DNA from: DASUPK01 sp963724665
GTDB taxonomy: Bacteria > Actinomycetota > Thermoleophilia > Solirubrobacterales > 70-9
Direction: 5' to 3'
NCBI GenBank assembly: GCA_963724665.1
Contig: CAVRVH010000005.1
Span: 1 to 64,000, forward strand
DNA length: 64,000 bases
Translations under genes and position numbers: made by a program
The notes under the pieces: model-generated
The model's input: only the letters and a program-made list of their open reading frames with translations
What the model was told of the DNA's origin: nothing
The model's database searches: none
In this document: piece by piece, positions 8,895 to 17,630 of the stretch
Layout of the letters: each line of letters opens with the position of its first letter
How positions within the stretch are numbered: position 1 is the first letter of the stretch

Positions 8895-10706
8895 GTGAGT
8901 GACGCAATCGCCGCGACAGAGGCGCCCACCAAGAACGCCAAGCTCGTTTCGTGGGTCAAGGAGATCGCCGAGTTGACCCAGCCGGACTCGATTCACTGGT
9001 GCGACGGCTCTGCCGAGGAGTACGACCGCCTCTGCCAGCAGATGGTCGACGCCGGGACCTTCGAGAAGCTCTCCGACGCGAAGCGCCCCAACTCCTACCT
9101 GGCCCGCTCCGACCCCGACGACGTGGCGCGAGTGGAGGATCGAACCTTCATCTGCTCCAAGGACGAGCACGACGCGGGTCCGACGAACAACTGGCGGGAT
9201 CCCGCCGAGATGCGTGACGTCCTCGGCAAGCTGTTCAAGGGCTCGATGCAGGGCCGCACCCTCTACGTGGTTCCCTTCTCGATGGGCCCGCTCGGCTCCC
9301 CAATCGCCCACATCGGCGTGCAGCTGACCGACTCGCCCTACGTCGCGGTCTCCATGCGGATCATGACTCGCATGGGCACGGCTGCCCTGGAGGTGCTCGA
9401 AAAGGAAGACGAATTCGTCCCCTGCGTGCACTCGCTCGGCGCTCCGCTTGACGAGGGCCAGGAGGACGTGCCGTGGCCCTGCAACGCGGACAACAAGTAC
9501 ATCGTCCATTATCCGGAGAGCCGCGAGATCTGGTCCTTCGGCTCCGGCTACGGAGGGAACGCGCTGCTCGGCAAGAAGTGCTTCGCGCTGCGGATCGCCT
9601 CCGCGATGGCCCGCGACGAGGGCTGGCTCGCCGAGCACATGCTGATCCTCAAGCTCACCTCGCCGGAGGGCAAGGTCAAGTACGTGGGCGGGGCATTCCC
9701 CTCGGCCTGCGGCAAGACCAACCTGGCGATGCTGATCCCGACGCTCCCCGACTGGACGGTCGAGACCGTCGGCGACGACATCGCCTGGATGAAGTTCGGC
9801 GACGATGGCCGCCTGCGCGCCGTCAATCCCGAGGCGGGCTTCTTCGGCGTCGCTCCCAACACGAGCTACAAGACGAACCCCAACGCCATGGCGACGATCG
9901 AGCGCAGCTCGATCTTCACCAACTGCGCCCTCACCGACGATGGCGACATCTGGTGGGAGGGCATGACGGGGCAGCCGCCCGACCATGTCATCGACTGGCA
10001 CGGAAACGAGTGGACGCCGGACTCCGATCAGCCTGCGGCGCATCCCAACGCGCGGTTCACCACCCCTGCGTCTCAGTGCCCGTCGATCGCTGAGGAGTGG
10101 GAGGACCCGGCCGGCGTGCCGATCGACGCCTTCCTGTTCGGCGGCAGGCGCTCGACGGTCGTGCCGCTCGTCTTCGAGAGCCGCGACTGGGAGCACGGTG
10201 TCTTCACCGGCGCGGTGATGTCCTCTGAGACCACTGCGGCCGCGGCCGGCGAGGTCGGGAAGCTGCGCTTCGACCCAATGGCGATGCTGCCCTTCTGCGG
10301 CTACAACATGGCCGACTACTTCGGCCACTGGCTGAAGCTCGGCCGCCGCGAGGGCGCGAAGATGCCGCGGGTCTTCCACGTCAACTGGTTCCGCAAGGGC
10401 GACGACGGGAAGTTCCTGTGGCCGGGATTCGGTGAGAACAGCCGGGTACTCGAGTGGGTCTTCCGCCGCTGCGATGACGAGAGCGAGACGATGGAGTCGG
10501 CAATCGGGCTGCTGCCGGCGCCCGGCGAGCTCAACACCGACGGGTTGGACATCTCCGACGAGGCCGTGCAGCAGCTGCTCACGGTCGACGACGACGCCCT
10601 GAGGGCGCAGATGCCCCAGGTCGAGGAGCACCTGGCCCAGTTCGGCGACGATCTTCCCGACGAGCTCAAGGCGCAGCTCGAAGCGCTCAAGCAGCGGCTC
10701 GGCTAG
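8895..10706 (+). CDS. pckG: Phosphoenolpyruvate carboxykinase (GTP)
   Basis: The enzyme converts oxaloacetate and GTP to PEP, GDP and CO2, the first step of gluconeogenesis. Length (603 residues) fits the GTP-dependent class. The phosphate-binding loop with the reactive cysteine, SACGKTNLAML, lies near residue 275, followed by the metal-binding GDDIAWMKF and the nucleotide-site stretch FWPGFGENSRVLEW. GTG 8895 follows AAGGAG. In this window it would pull the four-carbon products of the ethylmalonyl-CoA pathway toward sugar. Its TAG shares the tetranucleotide CTAG with the stop of the convergent RTX-like gene. Confidence 0.97.
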   Translation: MSDAIAATEAPTKNAKLVSWVKEIAELTQPDSIHWCDGSAEEYDRLCQQMVDAGTFEKLSDAKRPNSYLARSDPDDVARVEDRTFICSKDEHDAGPTNNWRDPAEMRDVLGKLFKGSMQGRTLYVVPFSMGPLGSPIAHIGVQLTDSPYVAVSMRIMTRMGTAALEVLEKEDEFVPCVHSLGAPLDEGQEDVPWPCNADNKYIVHYPESREIWSFGSGYGGNALLGKKCFALRIASAMARDEGWLAEHMLILKLTSPEGKVKYVGGAFPSACGKTNLAMLIPTLPDWTVETVGDDIAWMKFGDDGRLRAVNPEAGFFGVAPNTSYKTNPNAMATIERSSIFTNCALTDDGDIWWEGMTGQPPDHVIDWHGNEWTPDSDQPAAHPNARFTTPASQCPSIAEEWEDPAGVPIDAFLFGGRRSTVVPLVFESRDWEHGVFTGAVMSSETTAAAAGEVGKLRFDPMAMLPFCGYNMADYFGHWLKLGRREGAKMPRVFHVNWFRKGDDGKFLWPGFGENSRVLEWVFRRCDDESETMESAIGLLPAPGELNTDGLDISDEAVQQLLTVDDDALRAQMPQVEEHLAQFGDDLPDELKAQLEALKQRLG

Positions 10707-11316
10707 CGGCCCTTTCGCTTACGGGCGCTCTTCTTCAGCTTCTTGCACCCGCTGACTGGGTCGTTCTTGTCCCGGAAGGCCTGGCCGCCGCCGCGGCCGC
10801 AATTGACGGCGCGATCGCGCGCGCCGTCCTGAGCCTCGAGCGTGTCGAAGCCGCCATCTCCGAAGAGGCTGTCGTTGCCGCCGCCGCCGTCGAGGTCGTC
10901 GGCGCCGCCCATCCCGTGGATCACGTCGTCGCCGCCTCGGCCGAGGATCAGCGGGTCCTTGCCGTTGGTCCCAGTGAGGATGTCGGGCCCGTCTGAGCCC
11001 TCGAGTATCTCGAGGTCGTTGTCGAGGTGGGTCGGGTTGCAGTTGGCGCGCGCCGGGTCAGTGGCCGTGCCGCGTCACCGCCACAGATGACGTCCGAACC
11101 CTTGCCGGTGACGATGTAGTCGTTTCCGGCACCGGCGATCACGACCTGGTTGCCATGCCCGTGGTTCGGTGCGACGTACTTGTTGTTGCCTCCCCCGAGG
11201 ACGACGGTCGCCTTCTTGCCGTGGCAGGCCGGCTTTGCCTCAGCGGCCGCGGGCGCGAGCAGGAGGGCGGCGGTGCCCAGCAGGAATGGCGGAATCGATG
11301 CGATGGGGATACGCAT
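10703..11316 (-). CDS. Secreted RTX-like calcium-binding repeat protein (frameshifted)
   Basis: From ATG 11316 the product has a clear signal peptide (PPFLLGTAALLLAPAAAEA) and nonapeptide-like repeats (GAGNDYIVTGKGSDVICGG). The frame then fails near 11070. In the correct downstream frame the pattern resumes as ATDPARANCNP, SDGPDILTGTNGKD, GRGGDDVIHGMGGADDLDGGGGNDSLFGDGGFD, ending CKKLKKSARKRKGR. One missing base explains the break. RTX nonapeptides bind calcium and fold as a beta-roll outside the cell. It is divergent from trpB2 and convergent with pckG. Confidence 0.75.
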
Positions 11317-11319
11317 TAC

Positions 11320-11334
11320 TACCCGTATCGGGTA
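11320..11334. promoter_or_regulatory. Inverted repeat in the divergent RTX/trpB2 promoter region
   Basis: TACCCG-TAT-CGGGTA is a perfect inverted repeat with 6-bp arms, just upstream of the RTX-like start and about 65 bp before trpB2. It could be an operator for either gene. No regulator can be assigned. Confidence 0.4.
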
Positions 11335-11397
11335 ACGGACGCACAAGCCCAAATGCGCACTATTGGGTCCACCCAGGACGCATAGAATCGCTTGCTG

Positions 11398-12762
11398 ATG
11401 GGAGAGACGCTCAAGTTCCAGCTGTCGGAGGAGGAGATTCCGACCAGCTGGGTGAACCTCCTCGCCGATCTCCCCGGTGATCCGCCGCCCCCGCCGCTCA
11501 GCCCGGCCACCGGGGAGCCCGTCGGCCCCGACGACCTGGCGCCGATCTTCCCGATGGGCCTGATCGAGCAGGAGGTCTCGACCGATCCCGACATCGCCAT
11601 CCCAGATGAGGTCCGCGACATCTACCGGCTCTGGCGGCCGACGCCTCTGCTTCGGGCGAGGCGGCTCGAACGGGAGCTCGATACCCCGGCCCACATCTAC
11701 TACAAGTACGAGGGGGTCTCTCCGGCCGGCTCTCACAAGCCCAACACCGCGGTCGCCCAGGCCTTCTACAACCGCGAGGCGGGGATCAAGAAGATCTCGA
11801 CCGAGACCGGGGCGGGGCAGTGGGGATCGGCGATGGCGCTCGCCTGCGAGCTCTTCGGCCTCGAGTGCGAGGTCTTCATGGTCGGCATCTCCTATGACCA
11901 GAAGCCGTATCGCAAGGCGATGATCGAGACCTGGGGCGGAACCGTCCACCGCAGCCCCTCCGATCTGACCGAGGCCGGCCGCTCACAGGCCTCCCATGAG
12001 TCCGGCAGCCTGGGGATCGCGATCTCGGAGGCGGTCGAGGTGGCCGCGCAGTCGGACGACACGAACTACTCGCTTGGCTCGGTGCTCAACCACGTCTGCC
12101 TGCACCAGACCGTGATCGGACAGGAGTGCATCAAGCAGATGGAGATGGCCGGTGAGTCGCCGGACGTGGTCATCGGCTGCGTCGGCGGCGGCTCGAACTT
12201 CGCGGGGGTCGCCTATCCATTCCTTCGCCAGAAGCTGCGCGACGGAACCGAGACTCGTTTCATCGGGGCCGAACCGGCGGCGTGCCCGACGCTGACCCGG
12301 GGCCGCTACGCGTACGACTTCGGTGACACGGTCGGAATGACCCCGCTGATGCCGATGTACACGCTGGGCCACGACTTCGTTCCGCCCCCGGTCCACGCCG
12401 GGGGCCTTCGCTACCACGGCGACGCGCCCAGCCTCAGCGCCCTCGTCAAGGAGGGCCTGGTCGAGCCCACAGCGATCAAGCAGACGGCCGCGTTCGAGGC
12501 CGCGGTCCGCTTCGCCCGCTGCGAGGGGATCATCCCCGGTCCCGAGCCGGCTCACGCGATCCGCGCAGTGTTCGACGAGGCGGAGGCGGCGAAGGAGGCC
12601 GGGGAGGAGCGAGTGATCCTGTTCAACCTCTCCGGTCACGGCCATTTCGACATGTCTGCCTACTCGGCGTACTTCGCTGGGGAGCTCGAGGACCTGGAGC
12701 TGCCCGAGGACGAGCTCGCCGAGGCGCTGGAGCACCTGCCTGAGGCACCCGCCCTCGCTTGA
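11398..12762 (+). CDS. trpB2: TrpB2-type tryptophan synthase beta chain
   Basis: The 454-residue PLP enzyme belongs to the longer TrpB2 class, with the N-terminal extension typical of that class (LKFQLSEEEIPTSWVNLLADLP). The PLP lysine is in PAGSHKPNTA, the glutamate in STETGAGQWGSA, and the glycine-rich phosphate loop in GCVGGGSNFAG. It condenses indole with serine; TrpB2 enzymes often act without TrpA and may salvage indole. No other trp genes are nearby. ATG 11398 is preferred over the in-frame TTG two codons upstream. Confidence 0.9.
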   Translation: MGETLKFQLSEEEIPTSWVNLLADLPGDPPPPPLSPATGEPVGPDDLAPIFPMGLIEQEVSTDPDIAIPDEVRDIYRLWRPTPLLRARRLERELDTPAHIYYKYEGVSPAGSHKPNTAVAQAFYNREAGIKKISTETGAGQWGSAMALACELFGLECEVFMVGISYDQKPYRKAMIETWGGTVHRSPSDLTEAGRSQASHESGSLGIAISEAVEVAAQSDDTNYSLGSVLNHVCLHQTVIGQECIKQMEMAGESPDVVIGCVGGGSNFAGVAYPFLRQKLRDGTETRFIGAEPAACPTLTRGRYAYDFGDTVGMTPLMPMYTLGHDFVPPPVHAGGLRYHGDAPSLSALVKEGLVEPTAIKQTAAFEAAVRFARCEGIIPGPEPAHAIRAVFDEAEAAKEAGEERVILFNLSGHGHFDMSAYSAYFAGELEDLELPEDELAEALEHLPEAPALA

Positions 12763-12812
12763 CCTGAGCGATAAGGTTCGCGCGGGGAGAGTCACCGGGA
12801 CAGGAGGTTCTG

Positions 12813-14507
12813 ATGTTGAAGCAAGGTCGGTTTGTCGTCGCCCTTGTCGCTCTCTCACTAGCCGCCGCACCCGCGGTCGCGCAGGGAGCCGCCGAGGCAC
12901 TCGTAAACACAGGGAGTCCGCCCAGCCCGTTCCCGCAGAACAAGCAGAACGAGCCGACTGTGGCGATCGACCCGACCAACCCCAGCGTGCTGGCGGCGGG
13001 ATCGAACGACGAGATCGACGAGGGACCCTGCGTGGGCAGTGACTGCCCGTTCGTTCAGGGGATCGGTAACTCAGGCATCTACTTCTCCTTCGACGGCGGG
13101 ACGAGCTGGAGCCAGCCCACTTACCAGGGTTGGAGCGACCGCACCGGAACGCCGGGTGTCGGTCCGATCGGGACGTTGCCGCATTACTACGAGGCCGGCT
13201 TGGTCTCCGACGGCGATCCGGTGACGGTGTTCGGTCCGCGCCCGGACTCGAGCGGGCACTTCAGCTGGTCGAACGGCTCGCGGCTCTACTACGGGAACCT
13301 GACCTCGAACTTCGCGACGGAGCGGAGCGATCAGACCTTCAAGGGATTCGAGGCGATCGCGGTCTCGCATGCCGATGACCTGCAGGCGGCGGCGTCTGGA
13401 AATGCGGGCGCCTGGAGCAATCCCGCGATCGTCACTTCCAGGAGGCAGAGTGCGACGACGTTCTCGGACAAGGAAGCGATCTGGGCCGATGACGCCGCTA
13501 CGAGCAGCCACTTCGGGACGGTCTACGCCTGCTACACGCTCTTCAAGAGCCAGCAGGACACCGGGCCGGAGCAGATCGCCGTCAGCCACTCGACCAACGG
13601 CGGCGACACCTGGTCGCGTCCGACGACCCTGAGCTCGGCCTTCGACAATCCGCAGCACACAGGGCGACAGGGTTGCTCGATCCGGACGGACAGCAACGGC
13701 ACGGTCTACGCGGTCTGGGAGGACTCCCACCAGAAGCAGGCGGTCTTCCGGATGGCGACATCGACAGACGGCGGCAATTCCTTCGGGAAGCCGCGGACGG
13801 TCGCCGACGTCACCGACGTCGGCGAGTTCGACGGAGTGCGCTCGATCTCATTCGACGGAATCGCCGGCGCTCGCACCAGCTCGTTCCCGAGCCTGGACAT
13901 CGCCAACGGCGCACCCACTGGTGCCGGGGCGACCAACAGGCTGGCGCTGGGCTGGTCCGACGGGTCGGCGGGACTCAACCACGAGCACGCCCTGGTGCAG
14001 CTCTCCGCCAGCGGCGGCACGAGCTGGAGCAACCCCGTCCAGGTCGAGCAGAGCGGTGACCGGCCGGACTTCGCGTTCATCGGCCTCTCGCCGAATGGAA
14101 GCGACCTGTACGTCGTCTACGACGGGTTCAGCGACCCGTTCCGGAATGACACGACGAGCTCGCGGCAGTTCGTTGGCGTGACCCGGCACGCTGACGTGAC
14201 GGGAACCTCGCTCGGAGGTCTTACGACCCTCGACCGCGGTATCGCAGGCGACTCCCGGGCGTCGGCCTCGAACGCGCTGATCGACGGGTTCATCGGCGAC
14301 TACAACACGGTCGCAGCGACCAACGCGGGGGCGGTGTCGGTGTTCAATGACGCCCGCAATGCGGCGGTTTGCCCGGCGATCGATGCGTTCCGCCAGGCGA
14401 CCGTTCTCGGGACGGCGGGTGTACCGCCGGCTCCGGGGACCGACTGCGGGTCGACGTTCGGAAACACGGACATATTCTCGGCAGCCGTGGGCGACCCAAC
14501 ACCCTGA
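12813..14507 (+). CDS. Secreted Asp-box (sialidase-like) beta-propeller protein
   Basis: The protein (564 residues) has a signal peptide ending about VAQGA and a good ribosome site (AGGAGGT). At least four Asp-box-like turns are visible: SFDGGTSWSQP, STNGGDTWSRP, STDGGNSFGKP and SASGGTSWSNP. These mark sialidase-type propellers and related exported proteins. I do not see the arginine triad of true sialidases with any confidence, so glycosidase activity is not claimed. Transcription may end at the hairpin just downstream. Confidence 0.75.
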   Translation: MLKQGRFVVALVALSLAAAPAVAQGAAEALVNTGSPPSPFPQNKQNEPTVAIDPTNPSVLAAGSNDEIDEGPCVGSDCPFVQGIGNSGIYFSFDGGTSWSQPTYQGWSDRTGTPGVGPIGTLPHYYEAGLVSDGDPVTVFGPRPDSSGHFSWSNGSRLYYGNLTSNFATERSDQTFKGFEAIAVSHADDLQAAASGNAGAWSNPAIVTSRRQSATTFSDKEAIWADDAATSSHFGTVYACYTLFKSQQDTGPEQIAVSHSTNGGDTWSRPTTLSSAFDNPQHTGRQGCSIRTDSNGTVYAVWEDSHQKQAVFRMATSTDGGNSFGKPRTVADVTDVGEFDGVRSISFDGIAGARTSSFPSLDIANGAPTGAGATNRLALGWSDGSAGLNHEHALVQLSASGGTSWSNPVQVEQSGDRPDFAFIGLSPNGSDLYVVYDGFSDPFRNDTTSSRQFVGVTRHADVTGTSLGGLTTLDRGIAGDSRASASNALIDGFIGDYNTVAATNAGAVSVFNDARNAAVCPAIDAFRQATVLGTAGVPPAPGTDCGSTFGNTDIFSAAVGDPTP

Positions 14508-14515
14508 ATGTGACG

Positions 14516-14543
14516 GGGAGCCGCGGCTCGCGCCGCGGCTCCC
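14516..14543. terminator. Strong GC hairpin between convergent genes
   Basis: A perfect 12-bp stem, GGGAGCCGCGGC with GCCGCGGCTCCC, closes a TCGC loop. It lies 9 bp after the Asp-box gene and 10 bp before the stop of the thioesterase gene on the other strand. There is no T-run, so it may act as a bidirectional hairpin terminator of the kind common in high-GC bacteria. Confidence 0.7.
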
Positions 14544-14553
14544 TCGTCAAGAG

Positions 14554-14967
14554 TCAGCTCGCCTGCGCCGAGTAGCGAGCCAGACCCGAGCGAATCGACT
14601 CGGGGATCGGCGACTTCGAACCGCCGCCCGTCTCGATGAAGACGTGCCTGAGCTCGCCCTCGGCGGCAGGCTCACCGCCGTCCTCGATCACGAGCTCCGT
14701 CGTCATGGAGGTGTCACCGAGGCGCGTGATGCGGGCCACGACCTCCATCTCGTCGTCGAAACGCAGGGGAGCCAGATAGCGGATCGTTGCCTCGGCCACA
14801 ACCATGTCGACACCCGCCTTCACCATCGCCTGATACCCGCCGAGCTCGCGCCAGAGCTCGCCCATGGTGATGTCGAAATAGGTCAGGTAATTGGCGTTGA
14901 AGACGACGCCCTGCGGGTCGCACTCGTTGTAGCGGACCCGGAGGCGATGTCGGAATGGCTCACTCAC
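14554..14967 (-). CDS. YbgC/4HBT-type acyl-CoA thioesterase coupled to mcl
   Basis: A single hotdog domain of 137 residues with the 4-hydroxybenzoyl-CoA thioesterase-like motif YNECDPQGVVFNANYLTYFD; the Asp in CDPQG is the usual catalytic residue. GTG 14967 overlaps the mcl stop (GTGA), so the two are co-translated. Rhodobacter uses a separate enzyme (Mcl2) to hydrolyse malyl-CoA in the ethylmalonyl-CoA pathway. This unrelated hotdog enzyme could fill that role, but that is inference from position only. It could also be a housekeeping thioesterase. Confidence 0.85.
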   Translation of the reverse strand: MSEPFRHRLRVRYNECDPQGVVFNANYLTYFDITMGELWRELGGYQAMVKAGVDMVVAEATIRYLAPLRFDDEMEVVARITRLGDTSMTTELVIEDGGEPAAEGELRHVFIETGGGSKSPIPESIRSGLARYSAQAS

Positions 14968-16013
14968 ATCTCGTACGCCTTGGCGAGCTCCGGGTCCTTC
15001 TTGGCGAGCATCTCCGCCAGGTTCACCATCACCTTGCACTGCTTCCAGGTCGCGTCGTCCTGCATCTTGCCGTCGATCATGTGGACGCCTGCGCCGTCGG
15101 GAATCGCCTCGATCACCTTCTTGGCGAAGAGGACCTCGTCCGGCGGCGGCGAGAAGACCTTCTTGGCGATGTCGATCTGGACGGGGTGGAGCGACCAGGC
15201 GCCGACGCAGCCCAGCAGGAAGGCCGCGCGGAACTGGGTCTCGCAGCCCTCGACGTCTTTGATGTCGCCATATGGGCCGTAGAAGGGCAGGATGCCGGCG
15301 GATGTGCAGGCGTCGACCATGCGGGCGATCGAGTAGTGCCAGGGGTCCTGCTGCGCGGTCGGCCGTTTGGCATCCGGGTTGTCGGGATCGGGGTCCTCGA
15401 TCACCTGGTAACCGGGATGGCCTCCCCCGACGCGAGTGGTCTTCATCCGCCGCGAGGCGGCGAGATCGGCAGGCCCGAAGCTCATTCCCTGCATGCGAGG
15501 GCTGGCCGTAGCGATCTCCTCGAGGTTGACCACGCCGAGCGAGGTCTCGAGGATCGCGTGGATCAGCAGCGGGCGCTCGAGCTTCGCCTTCGCCTCGAGT
15601 TGGGCGAGCAGGCGGTCCACGAAGTGGATGTCCCAGGGCCCCTGAACCTTCGGGACCATGACCACCTCGAGCTTGTCGCCGATCTCGGTGACCAGCTGGG
15701 TGAGATCATCGAGCACCCAGGGGCTCTCGAGCTCGTTGACGCGGGTCCAGAGCTGGGTGTCACCGAAGTCGACCTCCTTGCCGACCTCGATCAGGCCTTC
15801 GCGGGCCGGGATCTTCTTGTCGACAGGGATGGCGTCCTCGAGGTTGCCGAGCAGGATGTCGGCCTGCTTGGCCATGTCGGGGACCTTCGCGCGCATCTTC
15901 TCGTTCGACGCGTCGAAGAAATGGATCATCCGCGACGGCTTGAAGGGGATCTCCTGGAGCGGATCGGGCGCGCCGATTGCCAGGGGCTTGAAGAAGTCTC
16001 TTGGGTTTCTCAT
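14964..16013 (-). CDS. mcl: L-malyl-CoA / beta-methylmalyl-CoA lyase
   Basis: The 349-residue HpcH/HpaI-citrate lyase family protein closely follows the known malyl-CoA lyases from start to end: FYKPLAIGAP-like FFKPLAIGAPDP, GNLEDAIPVD, GPWDIHFVD, SFGPADLAASRRMKTTRVGGGHPGY, FYGPYGDIKD and MIDGKMQDDATWKQ. The enzyme cleaves beta-methylmalyl-CoA to glyoxylate and propionyl-CoA and also makes or splits malyl-CoA from glyoxylate and acetyl-CoA. Acidic residues near LEDA and ILETS should bind Mg. It is the last core step of the ethylmalonyl-CoA pathway, whose other enzymes lie at 17.6, 21.1, 25.4 and 30.4 kb. Confidence 0.92.
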   Translation of the reverse strand: MRNPRDFFKPLAIGAPDPLQEIPFKPSRMIHFFDASNEKMRAKVPDMAKQADILLGNLEDAIPVDKKIPAREGLIEVGKEVDFGDTQLWTRVNELESPWVLDDLTQLVTEIGDKLEVVMVPKVQGPWDIHFVDRLLAQLEAKAKLERPLLIHAILETSLGVVNLEEIATASPRMQGMSFGPADLAASRRMKTTRVGGGHPGYQVIEDPDPDNPDAKRPTAQQDPWHYSIARMVDACTSAGILPFYGPYGDIKDVEGCETQFRAAFLLGCVGAWSLHPVQIDIAKKVFSPPPDEVLFAKKVIEAIPDGAGVHMIDGKMQDDATWKQCKVMVNLAEMLAKKDPELAKAYEM

Positions 16014-16068
16014 ACGCGGAACGCTATCTGGACGGGTTCTCCGGACGCGTCACGGATAGCCTCAGGAC

Positions 16069-16515
16069 ATGGCGAAGGTTCGCGAGGCGGTGCCGGCAGA
16101 GGTCGAGAGGGTGCTCGGAATGTACGAGTGGCTGTTCGCCCCGCCCGGGTCCGTGCCACCTCGCTGGGACGCCGAACGTGCGCGGGCCGCGATCGCCGAT
16201 GCGATCGCCGACCAGGAGGCCGCCGTCCTGGTGGCCGAGCACCGCGGCGAGCTGCTCGGCCTGTGCACTGCATACCTCGACATGAACTCCGTGCGCTTCG
16301 GCCCGCGCTGCTGGGTCGAGGACCTGGCAGTCAGTCCCGACCATCGCTCCCAGGGAGTGGGGAAGGTCCTGCTTGACGCCGCCAAGGACTGGGCGCGGGA
16401 TCGCGGCGCGACCCACCTCGAGCTCGACAGCTCCGACGCCCGCGCCGACGCCCACCGCTTCTACGAGCGCGAGGCTCCCAGCTGGAGGTCGGTCTGCTTC
16501 GCCTGGGAGCTTTAG
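16069..16515 (+). CDS. GNAT-family N-acetyltransferase
   Basis: A 148-residue single-domain protein with the GNAT fold: strand WVEDLAVSPDHRSQGVGKVLLDAA contains motif A, with the acetyl-CoA pyrophosphate loop RSQGVG. The C-terminal part (THLELDSSDARADAHRFYER) is typical for the family. The acceptor is unknown. It is divergent from mcl with 55 bp between starts. Confidence 0.9.
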   Translation: MAKVREAVPAEVERVLGMYEWLFAPPGSVPPRWDAERARAAIADAIADQEAAVLVAEHRGELLGLCTAYLDMNSVRFGPRCWVEDLAVSPDHRSQGVGKVLLDAAKDWARDRGATHLELDSSDARADAHRFYEREAPSWRSVCFAWEL

Positions 16516-16537
16516 AGCCACGCGAACCGACTTGTTA

Positions 16538-16547
16538 CGATATATCG
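16538..16547. promoter_or_regulatory. Palindrome upstream of the PadR regulator
   Basis: CGATATATCG is a perfect 10-bp palindrome, 36 bp before the PadR start, and is AT-rich against a GC-rich background. PadR-family repressors often bind short AT-centred palindromes in their own promoters, so it is a candidate autoregulatory site overlapping the -10 region. Confidence 0.45.
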
Positions 16548-16582
16548 CGTTAGTTCATGATTGATCGAAAGGAACAACGCGA

Positions 16583-17089
16583 ATGCACAGACAGAGAAGC
16601 CGCCATGGATATGGGCGGCACGAGATGAGCCGCGGTCGCGGCCGAGGACGCCACCGCGTCCGCCGCGGCGACGTCCGCAGCGCGATCCTGGCGCTGCTCG
16701 ACGATCGGCCGATGCACGGCTACGAGCTGATCACCGAGCTCGAGGAGCGCACCGGGGGTCGCTGGCGACCCAGCGCCGGCTCGATCTACCCGACGCTGCA
16801 GCTCCTCGAGGATGAGGGGTTGGCCACGGCCGAGGAGGTCGAGGGCCGCAAGGTCTACTCACTGACGGAGGCCGGCAAGGAAGCTGCCCCCGAGCGAACC
16901 GAAGGTCAGCAGCCCTGGGAGGAGGGCGACGAGGACTCGCCTCGATTCGAGGCCCGCAAGGAGCTCTTCAAGCTGATCGGGGCGGCGAAGCAACTCGCCC
17001 GCGCCGACAATGAGGAGCAGCTGACGAAGGCGGCGGAGATCCTCAAGGACGCTCGCCGCAAGCTCTACGGCATCCTCGCCGAGGAGTAG
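16583..17089 (+). CDS. PadR-family transcriptional regulator
   Basis: The 168-residue protein starts with a basic Arg/Gly-rich segment (MHRQRSRHGYGRHEMSRGRGRGRH), followed by the PadR winged helix: VRSAILALLDDRPMHGYELITELEERTGG, then PSAGSIYPTLQLLEDEGLA and KVYSLTEAG. The C-terminal helix would mediate dimerisation. A ribosome site (AAAGGAAC) precedes ATG 16583. No adjacent transporter suggests its target; it may control itself through the palindrome at 16538-16547. Confidence 0.9.
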   Translation: MHRQRSRHGYGRHEMSRGRGRGRHRVRRGDVRSAILALLDDRPMHGYELITELEERTGGRWRPSAGSIYPTLQLLEDEGLATAEEVEGRKVYSLTEAGKEAAPERTEGQQPWEEGDEDSPRFEARKELFKLIGAAKQLARADNEEQLTKAAEILKDARRKLYGILAEE

Positions 17090-17098
17090 TGAGTTGCC

Positions 17099-17554
17099 CT
17101 ACGGGCGGTCGGGAGCAGCGAGCCCGGCCGCCTTCAAGGCGTCCTGGCGATCGAGATAGAACGTCGCCCGCCTGATGCGGCCCTCTGGGGCCCACCAGAC
17201 GGTTCCACTCTCGGTCGTCACCTCGACACCACCGTGCTTGGTCTTCCCGGTCTGGCAGACCAGCAGAAGGAGCATGTCGTCGACCGGGATCACCTCCTCG
17301 ACCTCGAAGCGGAACTCCGCCCACGGGCTGAGCCAGTCGGTCATGGCCTCCCGGAATCCACGGACACCGTCGTAGGTCTGCGGGGGTGCCGCCTTCGCCA
17401 CCATCACCGTCTCGTACTCCGGGTGGGCTCGCTCGCTGAGGAGCCCCTCGATCACTTCAATCATCTGCTGGCCCTCTAGGACCGTGCCGGCACCGATTTC
17501 GAGCTCGGTCGTCACCTCCTGGAGGAGAGCGGTGGTGTCATCTGCTCCGGGCAC
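17099..17554 (-). CDS. SnoaL/NTF2-like protein
   Basis: A 151-residue protein with the pattern of the NTF2-like cone fold: VIEGLLSERAHPEYETVMVA, GVRGFREAMTDWLSPWAEFRFEVEEVIPVDDMLLLLV, and a C-terminal strand WWAPEGRIRRATFYLDRQDALKAAGL. Such small proteins are cyclases, isomerases or binding proteins, and the catalytic residues cannot be assigned here. It begins with GTG and is divergent from the acyl-CoA dehydrogenase gene. Confidence 0.75.
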   Translation of the reverse strand: MPGADDTTALLQEVTTELEIGAGTVLEGQQMIEVIEGLLSERAHPEYETVMVAKAAPPQTYDGVRGFREAMTDWLSPWAEFRFEVEEVIPVDDMLLLLVCQTGKTKHGGVEVTTESGTVWWAPEGRIRRATFYLDRQDALKAAGLAAPDRP

Positions 17555-17630
17555 CTGCCAGGCGAGGGTAACGCGCCTTCCCGGGGCGTCGTCCTATCCT
17601 TGGCGGCGAAAACACGACCTCAGAGGAGCC

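Noticed and set aside
8661..10631. Long open frame antisense to pckG
   Set aside because: It is a high-GC shadow: codon third positions of pckG create it, it lacks a recognisable domain, and pckG is certain.
12813..14507. Calling the Asp-box protein a sialidase
   Set aside because: Only Asp-boxes are seen; I could not identify the arginine triad or catalytic acid residues.
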